Shown: piece after piece, positions 12,192 through 23,854 of the stretch
Layout: every line of letters starts with the position of its first letter
Numbering within the stretch: the first letter of the stretch is position 1
Origin: Macrophomina tecta
Taxonomy: Eukaryota; Ascomycota; Dothideomycetes; Botryosphaeriales; Botryosphaeriaceae
Length of the DNA stretch: 64,000 nucleotides
Direction of reading: 5' to 3'
Assembly: GCA_024180945.1 (NCBI GenBank)
Contig: JAKSGN010000041.1
Span: 434,001-498,000 of the forward strand
The notes under the pieces: model-generated
What the model was told of the DNA's origin: nothing
Databases searched by the model: none
What the model saw: only the letters and a program-made list of their open reading frames with translations
Translations under genes and position numbers: made by a program

Positions 12192-13352
12192 CTAGTTCTC
12201 CCAGTCATCAAAGTTCTGGACGTACTGCTGGAAGTAGGCGGGCTTAAACCAGCCAATCTTCTCGTAGGCAGCCCAAAGCTTGCTGGCCTTGTTGACGTCA
12301 ATCTTGCAGGCCTGTTGAGCCTTGGTCTTGTTGAAGTCTTCACCCCTAATCAGAGCTCTGACGCGGGCCTGGAAGATGCGTCGCTTGTTGTAGAGGTAGG
12401 TTGCGCACGTGAGCCTTAGCGTGGAAGCGACATTAAGCTCTGAGGGGTGGAGTTCACCCCGGTCCGGATCGGCGGATAGGTCAAGGGGCTGACCTTTCCA
12501 TTCCGCCTTCAAAGCTTTTCTGCCGTCTTCGGGAAGCGTCTCCAGGGGTGGCGCATAGTTCGGAATCTTGTGGAAGTCGACGTCATCTCGCGACGCCGGG
12601 ACCCTGGGTGCCTTGGGGTTCGGCGGCTTTGCGTCGAATGACTCAAGCAATGCAGCCTTGGGGGTGCGCTTCGTAACCCGAGGTGCGCGAGGCAGTCTGG
12701 GGGCGGCAGGCTTGGTCTTGCGCACGCCGGCAGGAGCGGGGGCCAGGGCTCTCAATTGGGACCGCTGAGTCGACTTCTTGGGTCCGTACATGCTCCAGGT
12801 GGCGCGCTCATTGCGCATGTACTCGCGGGGGTTCTTCTGCCACTGGCTGAAGGCAATTGACTTGCAGGCGATGGCCAATTGGTACTCCTCGCGGGTCGGG
12901 CGGTCGTAGGCAATAGCGAGCCTGCTCTTCGCAATGTGCTGTGAGATGAGAGCATCGTGCTCAGGAGTGGTTCCGGTGCTGGGGAACAGGGGCGCGTTTG
13001 TCGCGCCGATCTTGTCACCGCTCCACGCTGGGAACAGAGGCGGGTCCCTGCTCGTATCCTCCTCCACCGAGCACTGCGAGTCCTCCTTGTGGAGATTGTC
13101 GAAGGGCGAAACAGGCGGGGAGGGAGGCAGCCCCTTTGCGGAACTCCGGATGTTGCTGCCTAGAGAGTTGACGGTGAGGCGGTTGATGGTGCAGTCGAGC
13201 GCCGGGGCGGGCGTCGCATCCATTGCGCGGTCCGCGGGCGACTTGGAAAAGCTCTCGGAGCGCTTCATTTCGGGAGGCGACAGCAGCGAAGAAACAGAGA
13301 AGCGTGAGTCGGGCTTGGAGGGCGTTGCGATCGGGTGGTGTTGTGCAGCCAT
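12192..13352 (-). CDS. SWIRM-domain protein (FUN19/Laf1-like)
   Basis: A single-exon gene for 386 residues. The N-terminal two thirds are low-complexity, with the motif SRFSVSSLLSPPEMKR near the start and basic Lys/Arg/Pro-rich stretches in the middle (ARVTKRTPK-type). The C-terminal ~100 residues form a SWIRM fold: a leader KAEWKGQPLDLSADPDRGEL, then HPSELNVASTLRLTCATYLY and NKRRIFQARVRALIRGEDFN, ending in AAYEKIGWFKPAYFQQY. SWIRM domains are found in chromatin complexes (Swi3, Rsc8, Moira). Small fungal proteins with a C-terminal SWIRM include budding-yeast Fun19 and fission-yeast Laf1/Laf2, the latter linked to a histone deacetylase complex. A nuclear, chromatin-associated role is inferred. 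The start ATG is followed by a typical fungal N-terminus. Confidence 0.88.
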   Translation of the reverse strand: MAAQHHPIATPSKPDSRFSVSSLLSPPEMKRSESFSKSPADRAMDATPAPALDCTINRLTVNSLGSNIRSSAKGLPPSPPVSPFDNLHKEDSQCSVEEDTSRDPPLFPAWSGDKIGATNAPLFPSTGTTPEHDALISQHIAKSRLAIAYDRPTREEYQLAIACKSIAFSQWQKNPREYMRNERATWSMYGPKKSTQRSQLRALAPAPAGVRKTKPAAPRLPRAPRVTKRTPKAALLESFDAKPPNPKAPRVPASRDDVDFHKIPNYAPPLETLPEDGRKALKAEWKGQPLDLSADPDRGELHPSELNVASTLRLTCATYLYNKRRIFQARVRALIRGEDFNKTKAQQACKIDVNKASKLWAAYEKIGWFKPAYFQQYVQNFDDWEN

Positions 13353-16300
13353 TGCCGCGGCTGGGGGAGGGATTGGGAGGCGAGGCGAGAGGTGGGCAGT
13401 GCCGGCGGTTTTACGAGCAGCCTAGGCTGCAGGGGAATGTGCTGGAAGGGTTGCGCTGAGGTGTCGAGAGAAGTGTTGCGTTGTCTGCTGCGGTCGGGCT
13501 GAGGTGGCGAGGCGGACAATAGGCTGCTTTATGAATAGACGCGAGTCTGAGCGTAAGACGTGACGAGCGCGGAGCAGCCAATGGCAGTGCACCGGGGGGC
13601 GCTGGGCCGGTCAGATTGGCAAGCAGGCAGAAGTGGAATTTATTGCCTTGGGGGCAATGGGCGCGCAGTGTGAGGGGATTGAGGGAGCAGCGATACGGGA
13701 GTGCGGATGGGAACCGTGGTTCGAAGGGGGGAGGGGGGCCTTTGGGAGCGCCGTGGGGCGCGGACAAAAGCGTGCTTTATGAAGGCAGACTAACGGGAGT
13801 CTGGGAGCAGGGTGAGGGACTGGAGGAGGGCAGATGACTGGTTTCTAATCAGGCGGAGGGCGGGCACGACGGGCTCGCACAATGGGACAAAGAGCGGGCG
13901 CCGCAAGGGCGGGCTGCGACAAGGCGGCAGATCGCAGGTGTCAGTTGCTGGCAGGGCTGGTTAGCTCGGAGTATCATCAGGCACACTCGCGCGCTTCTCA
14001 GCGGCCTGAGGTGAGCGGGAGTGCCATTCGTCAGCATCGGACAGGAAGGCGAGCGAACGGGACCGAAGGGCCGCAGGGGAGGTGTGGCAGTGGCAGTGCG
14101 GCGGGGGCGCTGGTTGGCGGGCATCTGGGACATGCTGCTGCTGCTGGCTGGGTCTGCCGGGCAGGCAGGTCTGGATACTCGTCTTGCGGGCGGCGTTTGG
14201 AGCAGGATCCGGTGATGAGAGGTTCGCGGCGTGAGTCACTGAGCCAAGGGTTCGGCGCTACGCCTATCGCGGCCTAGGGGACAGGCCGCCGGCGGGAGGT
14301 GCTACGCATATCGCGCCTCCACGCTGCCATGGCATTGCCCATTGCCAGCGCCGCTCGCAGTTGCGCGCGCGCCGGTGGAGAGCGCCGGGCCATTGTTGGC
14401 CTGGGCGACGCAGCTATTCTCGACGAGACGCCCATTGTCCGGCTGCCGTACACGTGTCGCAGGACAAAGCAAGCACGCAGGCCTGCCGCCCGCCACCCAC
14501 GGCGCCGTCCGCAGTCCATGCCAATGCCTGCTGCAGCTGCGCTTTGCTTCGGATATCGCGCCGCAGGGCAGCCATTGACGAGCCCTCACCGCGCAATGCT
14601 GTCCTGCTCTCCTGAAGCGTGCGCCCGACGAGCGCCCGCCCGAGCCCTCACCATAACCCCGTTCAATTCCGTCCAGCTCGTTCGTCCGCCGCCGCCGCCG
14701 CTATCTCCACTGCCCGCCAGTCGGCGCGCAACTGCAATGCCTGATCTGGTGACACCTGGCCCCCGCCGCTGCCCGCCACCAGCCACGCGGCGCGCGTCCC
14801 TGGCCGTGGGCAATTGCATCATAGGCGGCGCGAAGGCTGCCATCTGACGGCCGCTAGCCAGACCGCTCCGTATCTGGGGCTCCGGGGAGCTCCTCGTGGA
14901 CACCTCGCTGCGCGGCATGTGAAAGCGAGTGAGACAAGTGCCCGCACCTGACAGCCGTAGCAACACACCCTCGCGCCGTGAAGAGGGCGGGGTGGTGTCG
15001 AGGAGCTCGTTATCGCTCGCTATCTGCGCAGCTCTATCGATACGCCTCCGCACGCCCAAGGGGAAGGGCCCGTCGCGCCAGCCCGCTTCGGGCAGCAGCG
15101 AGCAGCACAGGGGCCCTGGAGCCCCGGAGCCCTTGGGCCCCTCCCTCCTTCAGCCTTCGCTCAGCCTGAGGTCAGCACGCTCCTCGTCCAGCTCCTCCAA
15201 CACGCCCGGCCTGCCCCGACCAGCAATCGCGCGCTTGCTCCAGCCTAGCGGGCGCATGATCACGGCCATCAGCGCTACGCTGCTGCCACTACTTATCGCG
15301 CGCACCACCTTGGTCATCTACGCGCCGACCCCCCACACCGCTCATCAGTCCGCAATCCCTGCACCGTCGCCGCCCTCCTCCACACCATCCCACCCCGCTA
15401 AAGGCTGTCACGCCGCGCCGCTGCCCTGCCTTTGCTGCGCGACGGGCGGCTTTGGCGGCCACCATGCACGCAATCGATCGACATGCCCGGCCCGTCCTCA
15501 CATCCCTTGGGGCGGAGGGTTATAGGTTCCGTCCGCCAACTCCGGCAGTCGCGCTACCCGTTATCTGCAGAGCCGACGATCCTTGGGACCCTGCATTTCA
15601 TGTCTGCGCGTGCTGCGGCATTCACGCAGGCGGAGCGTGGATGCTTGCGCTGCTCTATCACACCAGCCTGCTCGCCATCCCCGCGCAGATGACCAGATCT
15701 CCACCGAAATAACGCCGCGGACGGAGAGGCGAGGCAGTCTTTCACGCGTAAATACCGGGAATCGTGCTTCAAGTCCGCACATGGTTAGGTGTGTTGCCGG
15801 AGGCCGAGGGTATCTTCTCGCGGTTACACTAGTTGTGACGCCGTCCTTGCTGCCGTCTCCGTCCAAACGGGCTGGCCGTGTCTCGAAACCGCCGCCCACT
15901 CGCCGTCTTGTTTACCGTCCATTCTTTTGTGAGAGATGCAGTTTCAGACGGTGTTCGTGCCTCGGCCGCCGTGAGCTGGGCGGCACATCGCGCCCAGCCG
16001 TCTGGCGGCGTGGAGAAACACAAAGCACGGCTCGTGATATGTGCAGCCACATCGTGCGTTTACGCGTCTTGCCGCAGCGACCTGCAGCTTCCTATGTGCG
16101 TCAACATCGAAACTAAGGAGCCGGCCGTTGCTGCGACCCGGGTCGTCGGTGTTCTGGAGCGCTCGACGTGGTGCAATTGCAGCGATATGTGCGTCCCAAG
16201 ACACTCTGTTTCAGCACTTTTCGTCCCAGCCTCCACTAGGTCGACGGCGGGGTTTGCGGGCTTCTACCGCGGAGCTTGTCGGCAGGTGGGCTCAATTCGC

Positions 16301-18100
16301 TTCCAGACGACTGGCTCGTGCAGCGTTGGGCGATGCAGGTCATGCCCATGGTCGAACTCGCAGCTCCTCAACATCGCACAACGAGACCGTAGTGGTCTCG
16401 ACAGAGCTCCATGCACGTCATATTAAGATTCGCTGCGGGCGCGAAGAGGCTTAAGCGAGCGGAGGCCTGAGTTTGGTGCGTTGTGGGGCCGGCTGCCGCT
16501 ATCGACGCGCTCCCGTTGCTCTCCCGCTGCAGCCTCACAGGGAACAGCCTCTAGGCTCCAGTTCCAGGCCTCTTCCTTGGCCGAGCTTTGACTGGATCAT
16601 CCTGTTCATCATCACAACCATCTCCAGAGCCACAGCTCTGCTCCAGTCATCATCTCCTTGCTGCCTGTTTGCAAGTTCCATCTCGTATTGCCCTCTAGTG
16701 AGCCCCATGAAAAATTTTTCACGGTGAGTAATCTCTTCTTTCTCCCACCTACTATCCTCTTCTCAAGCCTCCTACGGACTTAAGAAGCCACCCGGAGATG
16801 CGGACTTCCATTCTCTGCCTGCCCCGGCGCGGCGCCAGCTTAGTGAGCGCACATCAGCAAGCCGAAAATGAGTCCCCCTTCACACTCCCTAGCCTATGTC
16901 CCATCTTACACAGGCTGTGTTGCACGGCGGGGCAATCCTCCTGCATTAGACCGCGGGCCGCACACGAACCCTATCTACAACCACTGGTCATCTGCGCATA
17001 TTTGCCTCAGCCAACGTAATCCCCCACAGCCTCCTGCAGCGGCAAAAGCCTGTTCGGTCACCCGCCGCCCCGCTGACCCGGTTGCTGGATCTTGTACATC
17101 CTGCACCATCCCCTAATGCGAGGCAGTGCTGCAGTGCTCTTTGCTGATGGTGGGGAGGCAGTGGCTATCAACTGTGTCGTTGCTGAAATTCCATACCTCT
17201 GCCGCGAATGGACCATGTGTGTCTAATGCGCACACATGTCTCAAAAGCAGCCAAAATTCGCATCCCCGCATCTTTTCCTCCGGACACCTGCATACTGTGG
17301 AAGAGGCCCCAACGCCTCGTGAAGAAAGTCCGGAGCCATAATGCACGTTAATCAACGTAATTCAATCTACACCATATCGATTATTTACCTTTCCATTGCC
17401 ATTCCGAGCGAACCCGGTTTTCATTGCTGACCCTGTGGGATACCTGCAGACGGTGCACAGATGACCTCCTGCGCCTTTCAACGCAGCACACTGCATACAG
17501 ATGATCTAGATCAGGATGTTCTTTTACTAGTGGATGCAATCGATAGGTCGCAAATGCAAGACCAGCTCTAGTGTACACCCTATAGCCATCCGCATCTCAA
17601 CACTTTCTCTTCAATCACTCTATTTGGGTCGAGTGGTAACATAAAGATCGGTACCCAAGCTGTTTTTAGTATAGCTGGCAACACCAATGGCATTAGTTAA
17701 CAGCACTTCTCCTCTAAGCTACAATGCAAGAGCATAGGTAAAGCAAAGATTAACGTGCTTTCCCTAGACGGCAGCCCCGGTGACAGCTACGCAACAGGTC
17801 AGAAATCTATCAGCCATCTTCCATCAATCACGAGCAAAACATCCCCCTCAACACCTACTCATAAGCACACTAGTCAATGCTCTATACAGCGCCGAATATT
17901 GACAGCAGACTGTCGGTGTCAATACACAACCCTACACGCCACGCTCCAGACGCACGACGTTGACTTTAAAAAGCGTGAAAAGCGGTTGCACCGCAGGCAA
18001 TCGGTGTATCTCTCAGCGCGCACACGCACGCACCCACTGCTCATGTAAAGCGCAAATGCACGGTGCGGAGCGAGATGCAGGTTCTAAGCCGGGAGACCGG

Positions 18101-18140
18101 GTCGTAACTACGGGCTGCGGGTCGTAACTACGGGCTGCAG
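18101..18140. repeat. 20-bp tandem duplication
   Basis: Two adjacent 20-bp units beginning GTCGTAACTACGGGCTGC occupy 18101-18120 and 18121-18140 and differ at one position. It is probably a slippage or replication duplication in non-coding DNA. Confidence 0.85.
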
Positions 18141-18736
18141 GTCTGAGATGGGAGGATACACGGCAGTATGCGCGTGTGCATGTCCCTGCCCCTGTCTTAC
18201 CCTGCTATCTCTCTCGTGCCTGATTACATGCGTTTGTATGTACGGTTCATGTAGGCGTTCTTCATTGCCGCTGGGGGCGAAACGACCGGTGAGATGGTTC
18301 ATGAGGGAAGTAGGCATGGCAGGAGCTGCGGTAGTCGCAAGGCTGAAGCTGACAAGGATCTCTTTTGCGCCCCCCTTAGGATTAGCCTGACCCGGTGCGT
18401 GCCCTCAACAAAAACTAATTGCTATAGCCTTTGGTGTTCGCCTTGCCATCTATCTTGACATTCTTGTAGGCTCCGACTCGAGGCTGATTGCGTATCTCAA
18501 CACCAGCTGTGTCCACTGGCTCGAAGCCAACATTCCTTCTCAGCCTTATCGCTTCTGCCTAGATTACCAACACCTCTCTTCCTGGCAGCCTGACCCCGCA
18601 ACGCCCGTCATCATTCCTCCCTCGGGCAAGCGTGGCAGTGCAAGGAACATGACACACACGCAGGGCAGATCCAGAACCTAGCTTCTCACTGCCCTCTCTC
18701 CACAACCAACATTCCATACATCGGCCTTCCCCTCTT

Positions 18737-18741
<5 letters not shown>

Positions 18742-18768
<27 letters not shown>
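18742..18768. repeat. (CT)n microsatellite
   Basis: An uninterrupted CT dinucleotide repeat of about 13 units within a longer pyrimidine-rich stretch. Confidence 0.85.
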
Positions 18769-18772
<4 letters not shown>

Positions 18773-20212
18773 TCCCGCTCCCGGCACCTGCGCAGTCCGG
18801 GCACGCTCTTGAAACGGCACCTGTAGCAGCAGCAGGGGGTCGCGGGCGTCGGCGCCCAGATAACTCAAACCAAGCGCCGGCGCCAAACGGCAGAGCGGGA
18901 AGATCCAACCGCGGTGGCGCGGTGGAAACTGGTACTTGCGGTGATGTGCACGTGCTGCGAGCGCGGGCGGGAGTGAGACATATGGGGTGGGCACGTGTGG
19001 CAAGTGTGCATCCCTTTGCTGCGTGCTGGGGGAGACGAAGCGCGTCGCTGCTGCGTCGTTTCTTCTGTTCCGGGCCCGCTGGAGCGGAGACTGGCGGATG
19101 TGTGTGTGTCCGGCCAGATACGAGTCGGCCATGTCTGAAAGAAGGACCCCATTTCACGGAAGACGCCCGGTTTGCCTCTCCCCAGCTTTTTCCGAGTGAC
19201 TGGAAGGAGGGGTAGGTGGAGGAGCATGGTGGCTGTATTTGTGGCGCGTCACATCCGACCAACGGAAAGCAACAACAACGACGGACCCCATTCCTCCAGT
19301 CTCCAATCCCAACAGCGTCCACCGAATCAAGGCGTCTGTGCTGCTGTTTTTAGGAAGCGATTGTCGGCAAGGATTCATCCATCCTGTTTGCGCCTGCCGT
19401 GACCAGCTCTGCGTGCTTACTACCGCCATGCCCGTTCCAGCTGCTCCTCCCCGCCAATGTCATTCCCAATACGAATTGGTCGCAACGAAGTTCTAGAACA
19501 CAGAACCCTTGAGCATAGCCGGCGCACTGGCTGCTTGCTGAACGGAAGTTTCGATCCGAGATGAAAGGGTCGCCAGCAAGAATAAGAATCACGCAAGGTG
19601 AGCTGAACAGCGTACAGCCCCCCTCAAACAAGCACATGCCGGTACGCACCCCCCCCCCTGCACAATACAGTCATGTACGACAATTCGCGCGACCGACAAC
19701 GCACCACGTCATAAGCAAAACTCAATTTCATCCGCCGATAGTCTTTCTGCCTGCCTGCATCTCTCACTCGCTCGTGCCTGATGGGCCCCCTCCTCCCGTC
19801 ATCGACACCGAGCAGAGGCACCGGTTAGCGCATCTGTTGTATGTACTCTCCTCACCACCTCCGAGGCCGGGGTCGGAAGTACTGCAAGCCCGCGCGCTGG
19901 CAGTGGGGAGTGGAGGGCGTCATCCAGCCAGTGACACTGCCAATTGCTCTGGACATTCTCGTCCCAAGCAATCCTTCTACTCTCCAGGCATGTATGTCAT
20001 CACGCCGACGCAGTACTGTCGAACTGCCTCGTGGTCTCTTAGTAGCCAATCCTCAGAACATGCCTGTCAGCGCGCCTCACCTGCGAACTTTCCCCAGGAA
20101 AAGCAAAAATACCCAAATAAAAAAAAAAATTGGCACAAAACAAGAAACAAAATCCGTCGTTGCTCATCCTCACATGTCCATCGCCATCCATGCCTCCAAA
20201 CCATCCACGCAC

Positions 20213-20240
20213 AAAAAAAAAAAAAAAAAAAAAAAAAAAA
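20213..20240. repeat. poly(A) tract
   Basis: About 28 consecutive A residues in intergenic DNA. The length is likely to vary between strains and is prone to sequencing error. Confidence 0.85.
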
Positions 20241-21335
20241 GAAGAGAGAAAGGATCGCCCGCTCCCGCTCCCCCCCCCACACACACACACAAATCGCGCT
20301 CAAAACAAGCCTCTTCGAAATCCAAACGAAGCCCAGGTTGCATGCAAGGCAAATATTCGGGCAACGCGCAATGCGGAGGCAGTCGCGCACAGCCCGATGC
20401 TTCCCTTTTCTACCCGCCTTTTCTTTCCTACAGCGCTCGGCCTCGTGGCCCACTACGCCGCCTCTCCACGTCTGACTTACATACATGTGCAGCTATTAGC
20501 CACAGTAATCCGGGATGGAGCGCGAAGTAGACGGAGCGCACAAGGGAAAAACAAAAAGCAAAGGACAGGGAAAAAAAAAAAAAAAAAAGAAAGGCCCAGG
20601 TCCCAAAAGGCAGCAAAAAGATATTTCAGCGGCGGCTAGTGAGTCGCGTGTGCGTGTGCAGACGCCACCTCCGCTCGTACATCCCCACACGATCCCAGAC
20701 GATGCGAAATGATGCGCACATAGAAGCAAAAGCAAATAACGAATGTGAAGGAAGACGGAAATGGAAAAAAGGCGATCCTCGTAATCTTTTTTTTTTTTCT
20801 CCCGCTCCATTTCTCGAATGCACCCAATAAAAGTCGCGCCCTCGTCCCCATCAGCGCAAGCCACCATAAAGTTTAATATATTACATCGTCGTTCTTGCAA
20901 ATGATCGAACAAACCTTCCTCTGTTTTCATTTTCTTTCCTTTGCGTATGTGTAGTTCCATGGTATCCTACCCATTCCCGATGCATGAGAGACGCGTTCAA
21001 GATCCCGAGGTGTGGTGTGGACAGGCAGGGAGTAGTGTGAAAAGGAAAGAAAGAAGAGAAAAACAAAGCCCATTTGGCTCAGAGCCCCCTTAGGTTCGCA
21101 AAGCCCGAGACACGAGGTCTCACATCCTCCCGAGAAAAGCAGCCGCCATATCAGCCGCGCGAGAATGCCCTTTTTACCACAGTGGCGACGACAGCACGAA
21201 GCCTCCAGGAAAATCCTCCGCCTCCACCATGTGTCCCATTCACGAGACCAACTCATGTGCCCAACCATCCCAGGAGCGAGCCCCCCGATCGAACGCACGC
21301 AGTGACGTATGCCAGACAAAGAGATCCACCACACT

Positions 21336-22865
21336 TCAGCCACGCTTGCCACCCGCACGCCCCAGCTTGAGCCGGCGTGCTGCCTCGCTCTGCCCGACGT
21401 TCCTGACGGGCGCCGCGTTGGCAACAACATTGCTCTTGGGCGCGACCGTGTACGTGCGCAGCTGGCCCTCCTGACGGGCGCGGTTCATGAAGCTTGGGGG
21501 CGCGAGAGCCTTTGCGCGGCGCTCGGCAGCGGCCTGCTGCGAGGCGGCCTGCTTGGATGCAGTGCGGTCGGGGAGGCGCCTGTTAATTTGCACACACGTT
21601 AGGAATCCCATACTTTACTCTATTGTGGAAACCGGAAAGGGGAGGAGAGAGAAAAACACGTACATAGGATCGTAATTGGCCTCGGCGACCTCCTTCTTAC
21701 GGTAGTCGTCAGTGCGCTTGAGAATGGGGCGCGTCCATTCGCCGATGAGCTTCTCGGCCTGCCGCTTTATGGAGCCTTCGGCCCTGTTGGTCTTGGTGTA
21801 GAAGTTGATGACTTTGCCGATGCCGCTGGCGACGAGCGAGTCTTTCGTGATGGGCAGCTTGGCGAGGACGGTGAAGAGCTCGCGCTGGATGTTGTATGCA
21901 GGCATGCTGCCGTCATTGAGCGGCTCGAGGAAGAAGCGCACGGCTTGCAGGAGGTTGATGTCGGGGTCGACCAGGTTGTTCTGGAGGTTATTGCGGTTGA
22001 GGAGGGCGACCACTTCGGGGAGCAGCTTGAGCTTGTGGATAGCGGGCTCTCCGCGTTCACGGCCTTCATTATCAGCCTGCGCAGCTTCCGTCATACGGCG
22101 ACGCATATCCTCAATCTCAGCATCGGCTTGAGCTTCGAGATCCTGTTGCAGCAAGTCAGTAATCCATGATCCCAAAAGCCAGAGGCGCGGACAGCAACTC
22201 ACAATGCCCTGTTGCTTGCGCGACTTCTTCCTGCCCCCCTTCAGCGCCTCGTCCATCTTCGCATCCAGCGCCCTCCTACGCCTCTCCTGCGGATCCAAAT
22301 TCTCCCAATCCTCCTCCGTCTGTTCGGGCGCCGCCTTCTTCGACCGTCTCGACCGCCGCTCGCCCGCCGCTGCACCCTCCTCTGCCCCGCTGACCCCATC
22401 ATCATCCCCCCTCCTCTTCCTGCTCTTCCGCGGCTTATCGCGTCTGCCCTCCCTCTTCTTCCTCTTCCCGCCCTCGCCCTCCCCATCTGCGCGCTTCCGC
22501 TTATGCACGCCAATCAGCCCGACATTGCTCTCATCCACCGCGATCGCCGGCCGGTCCTCGATCGCAATCGCATTCGGATCAAAGTCCTCGAACTGCGCCT
22601 CGTCGACGTCCGACAGCACCGACTCGTTGTCGTCGCCGCCGTTGTCCTGATCGCTCAGCCCAGCGCCCTTGTCCTCGTCCTCGGCGTCGCCCGTCCCCTG
22701 GCCCGCCTCCGTCAGCTCCATGTCGACGTTCGGTGCGGCCGTCGATGGGTTCGGCGTCGCGTTCTCCTCGTCGATGTCGGGCTGCACCGGCTCGCCTGGG
22801 TCGTTGCCCGCCTCGGGCAGCGTGCTGGGGTCGGGCGGCGAGTTCGTGATTTCCACGTCCTCCAT
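21336..22865 (-). CDS. iws1: transcription elongation factor IWS1/SPN1
   Basis: Iws1 (Spn1) binds Spt6 and RNA polymerase II and acts in elongation, chromatin maintenance and mRNA processing in the nucleus. Three exons: 22203-22865, 21664-22142 and 21336-21579, with introns of 60 and 84 nt; 1386 nt give 461 residues. The N-terminal ~200 residues are acidic then Lys/Arg-rich and disordered, with NLS-like KKREGRRDKPRKSRKRR. The conserved core is a TFIIS N-terminal (LW-type) domain at roughly 265-385, visible as LLPEVVALLNRNNLQNNLVD, DPDINLLQAVRFFLEPLNDG, LPITKDSLVASGIGKVINFY and KLIGEWTRPIL. The short basic C-terminus ends RRLKLGRAGGKRG. Length and order match fungal Iws1 proteins. The next gene upstream, TOM5, is divergent. 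Confidence 0.96.
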
Positions 22866-23201
22866 GGCGGTGGTGGGAATGTGAGTGGTGTTGTTGTTTC
22901 TCTTTTAGATGGCGCGCTGGTGTGCAGGTGGCGGGGAATACGATCGTCCGGTGAGATGGCGATTGCAGACGCGTGTTCCGGAAGAGCGGGTGTCGGAGAA
23001 GAGGGAATGGGGGTGGGAGGTCGTTGGAGCTTTTTCGATGTTGGAATGGGGGTTGGAGCTGTGGGTGGTTGAAGTAAGAAAGAAGGGCGGCGGGTGCCAA
23101 GACCGCCGCTCAAGATTTCACCTCCAGCTTTCGCCGCAGCTTCGCTGCATCATCAACACGCAACCACCGACCCGCCTGTACAGTCCCCTACTACTGCAAA
23201 C
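22866..23201. promoter_or_regulatory. shared intergenic promoter region of IWS1 and TOM5
   Basis: These 336 bp separate the divergent start codons of IWS1 (minus) and TOM5 (plus), so both promoters must lie here or overlap the neighbouring gene. I see no clear TATA element; a pyrimidine-rich stretch precedes the TOM5 ATG. Confidence 0.5.
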
Positions 23202-23462
23202 ATGTTTGGAGGTACGCAGATTCCACCGCTGGAGCTCCGGCACGTTGATGCTGACGAGATCGTATAGCACCGCCGCCGCCTAGCAAGGAAGAACTGCGCG
23301 AGCAGGAGCAGACCGCTCGCATCACTCTTACCGGCGCGTACATCACTTGCGCGCTCCTCTACTTCTGTATGCTCCCCTCCTACTATATCAGCAAAAGACC
23401 GGATGCTGACCGCAATAATCACAGCTCCCTTCGCCGTTGAGTACGCCGGCCGTTGGTTTTAG
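23202..23462 (+). CDS. tom5: mitochondrial outer membrane translocase subunit Tom5
   Basis: Tom5 is a tail-anchored small subunit of the TOM complex that helps pass precursors from receptors to the Tom40 channel. The gene is tiny and split into three exons: 23202-23211 (10 nt), 23268-23366 and 23425-23462, with introns of 56 and 58 nt, giving 48 residues. The start MFG followed by PPPPSKEELREQEQ, a single hydrophobic segment (ITLTGAYITCALLYFS) and the ending SPFAVEYAGRWF match the fungal Tom5 layout of a short cytosolic acidic segment plus one C-terminal membrane helix. All splice junctions keep the frame. The gene lies between IWS1 (divergent) and NUP57 (convergent). It is easily missed by gene finders because of its size and 10-nt first exon. 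Confidence 0.9.
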
Positions 23463-23854
23463 ATCAAGAGCGTCCGACTACGTCATGTATAACACTGGGA
23501 ACAATGAAAGGCTAGGAGAGGATTCAGTCGGCGGACACCACTTGCGGCATCGGCGTTAAAAAGGACAGGTACTCTCTGAATTCTGAAATTGATTTGCATT
23601 GCGCTCGCTTCATAGCGCGACCTTTGTATTATAAGGGAAGCTCGGCCGACTCGAAAGCCGGACCCCCAGCTTCGCACGCGTCAGATAAAAACGCCTTGCC
23701 GCAACCCTCCCATTCTTTTTGTGTAGCACCATGTTCCCACCGTAGAAATACACTGTCGTGGTATCTCGTGCAAAAAGCCTGAGCCCCCATCCATCCAAAA
23801 TGCCGAAGAACTCTCCAATGCTACTCATGCATCATCGCCTGTACTACGCGCCAA
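23463..23854. other. convergent 3' intergenic region between TOM5 and NUP57
   Basis: These 392 bp hold the 3' flanks of two convergent genes. I see no coding sequence. Confidence 0.5.

Larger units (their letters stand above)
13353..21335. other. long gene desert, partly very GC-rich
   Basis: Almost 8 kb without a gene I can support. From about 13.6 to 16.5 kb the DNA is strongly GC- and CpG-rich, with short overlapping frames on both strands, high in Arg, Ala and Pro and without domains. From about 16.5 to 21.3 kb it is nearer average, with simple repeats (CT tract near 18742-18768, a 20-bp tandem duplication at 18101-18140, A and T homopolymers at 20213-20240, 20572-20588 and 20789-20800). 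The right end should contain the IWS1 3' flank. Non-coding RNAs or a poorly conserved gene cannot be excluded. Confidence 0.5.

Noticed and set aside
18101..18140. Target-site duplication of a transposon
   Set aside because: The two 20-bp units are directly adjacent with no element between them.
22212..23072. 286-codon plus-strand frame over IWS1
   Set aside because: Leu/Arg/Pro-rich shadow of the charged IWS1 N-terminus.
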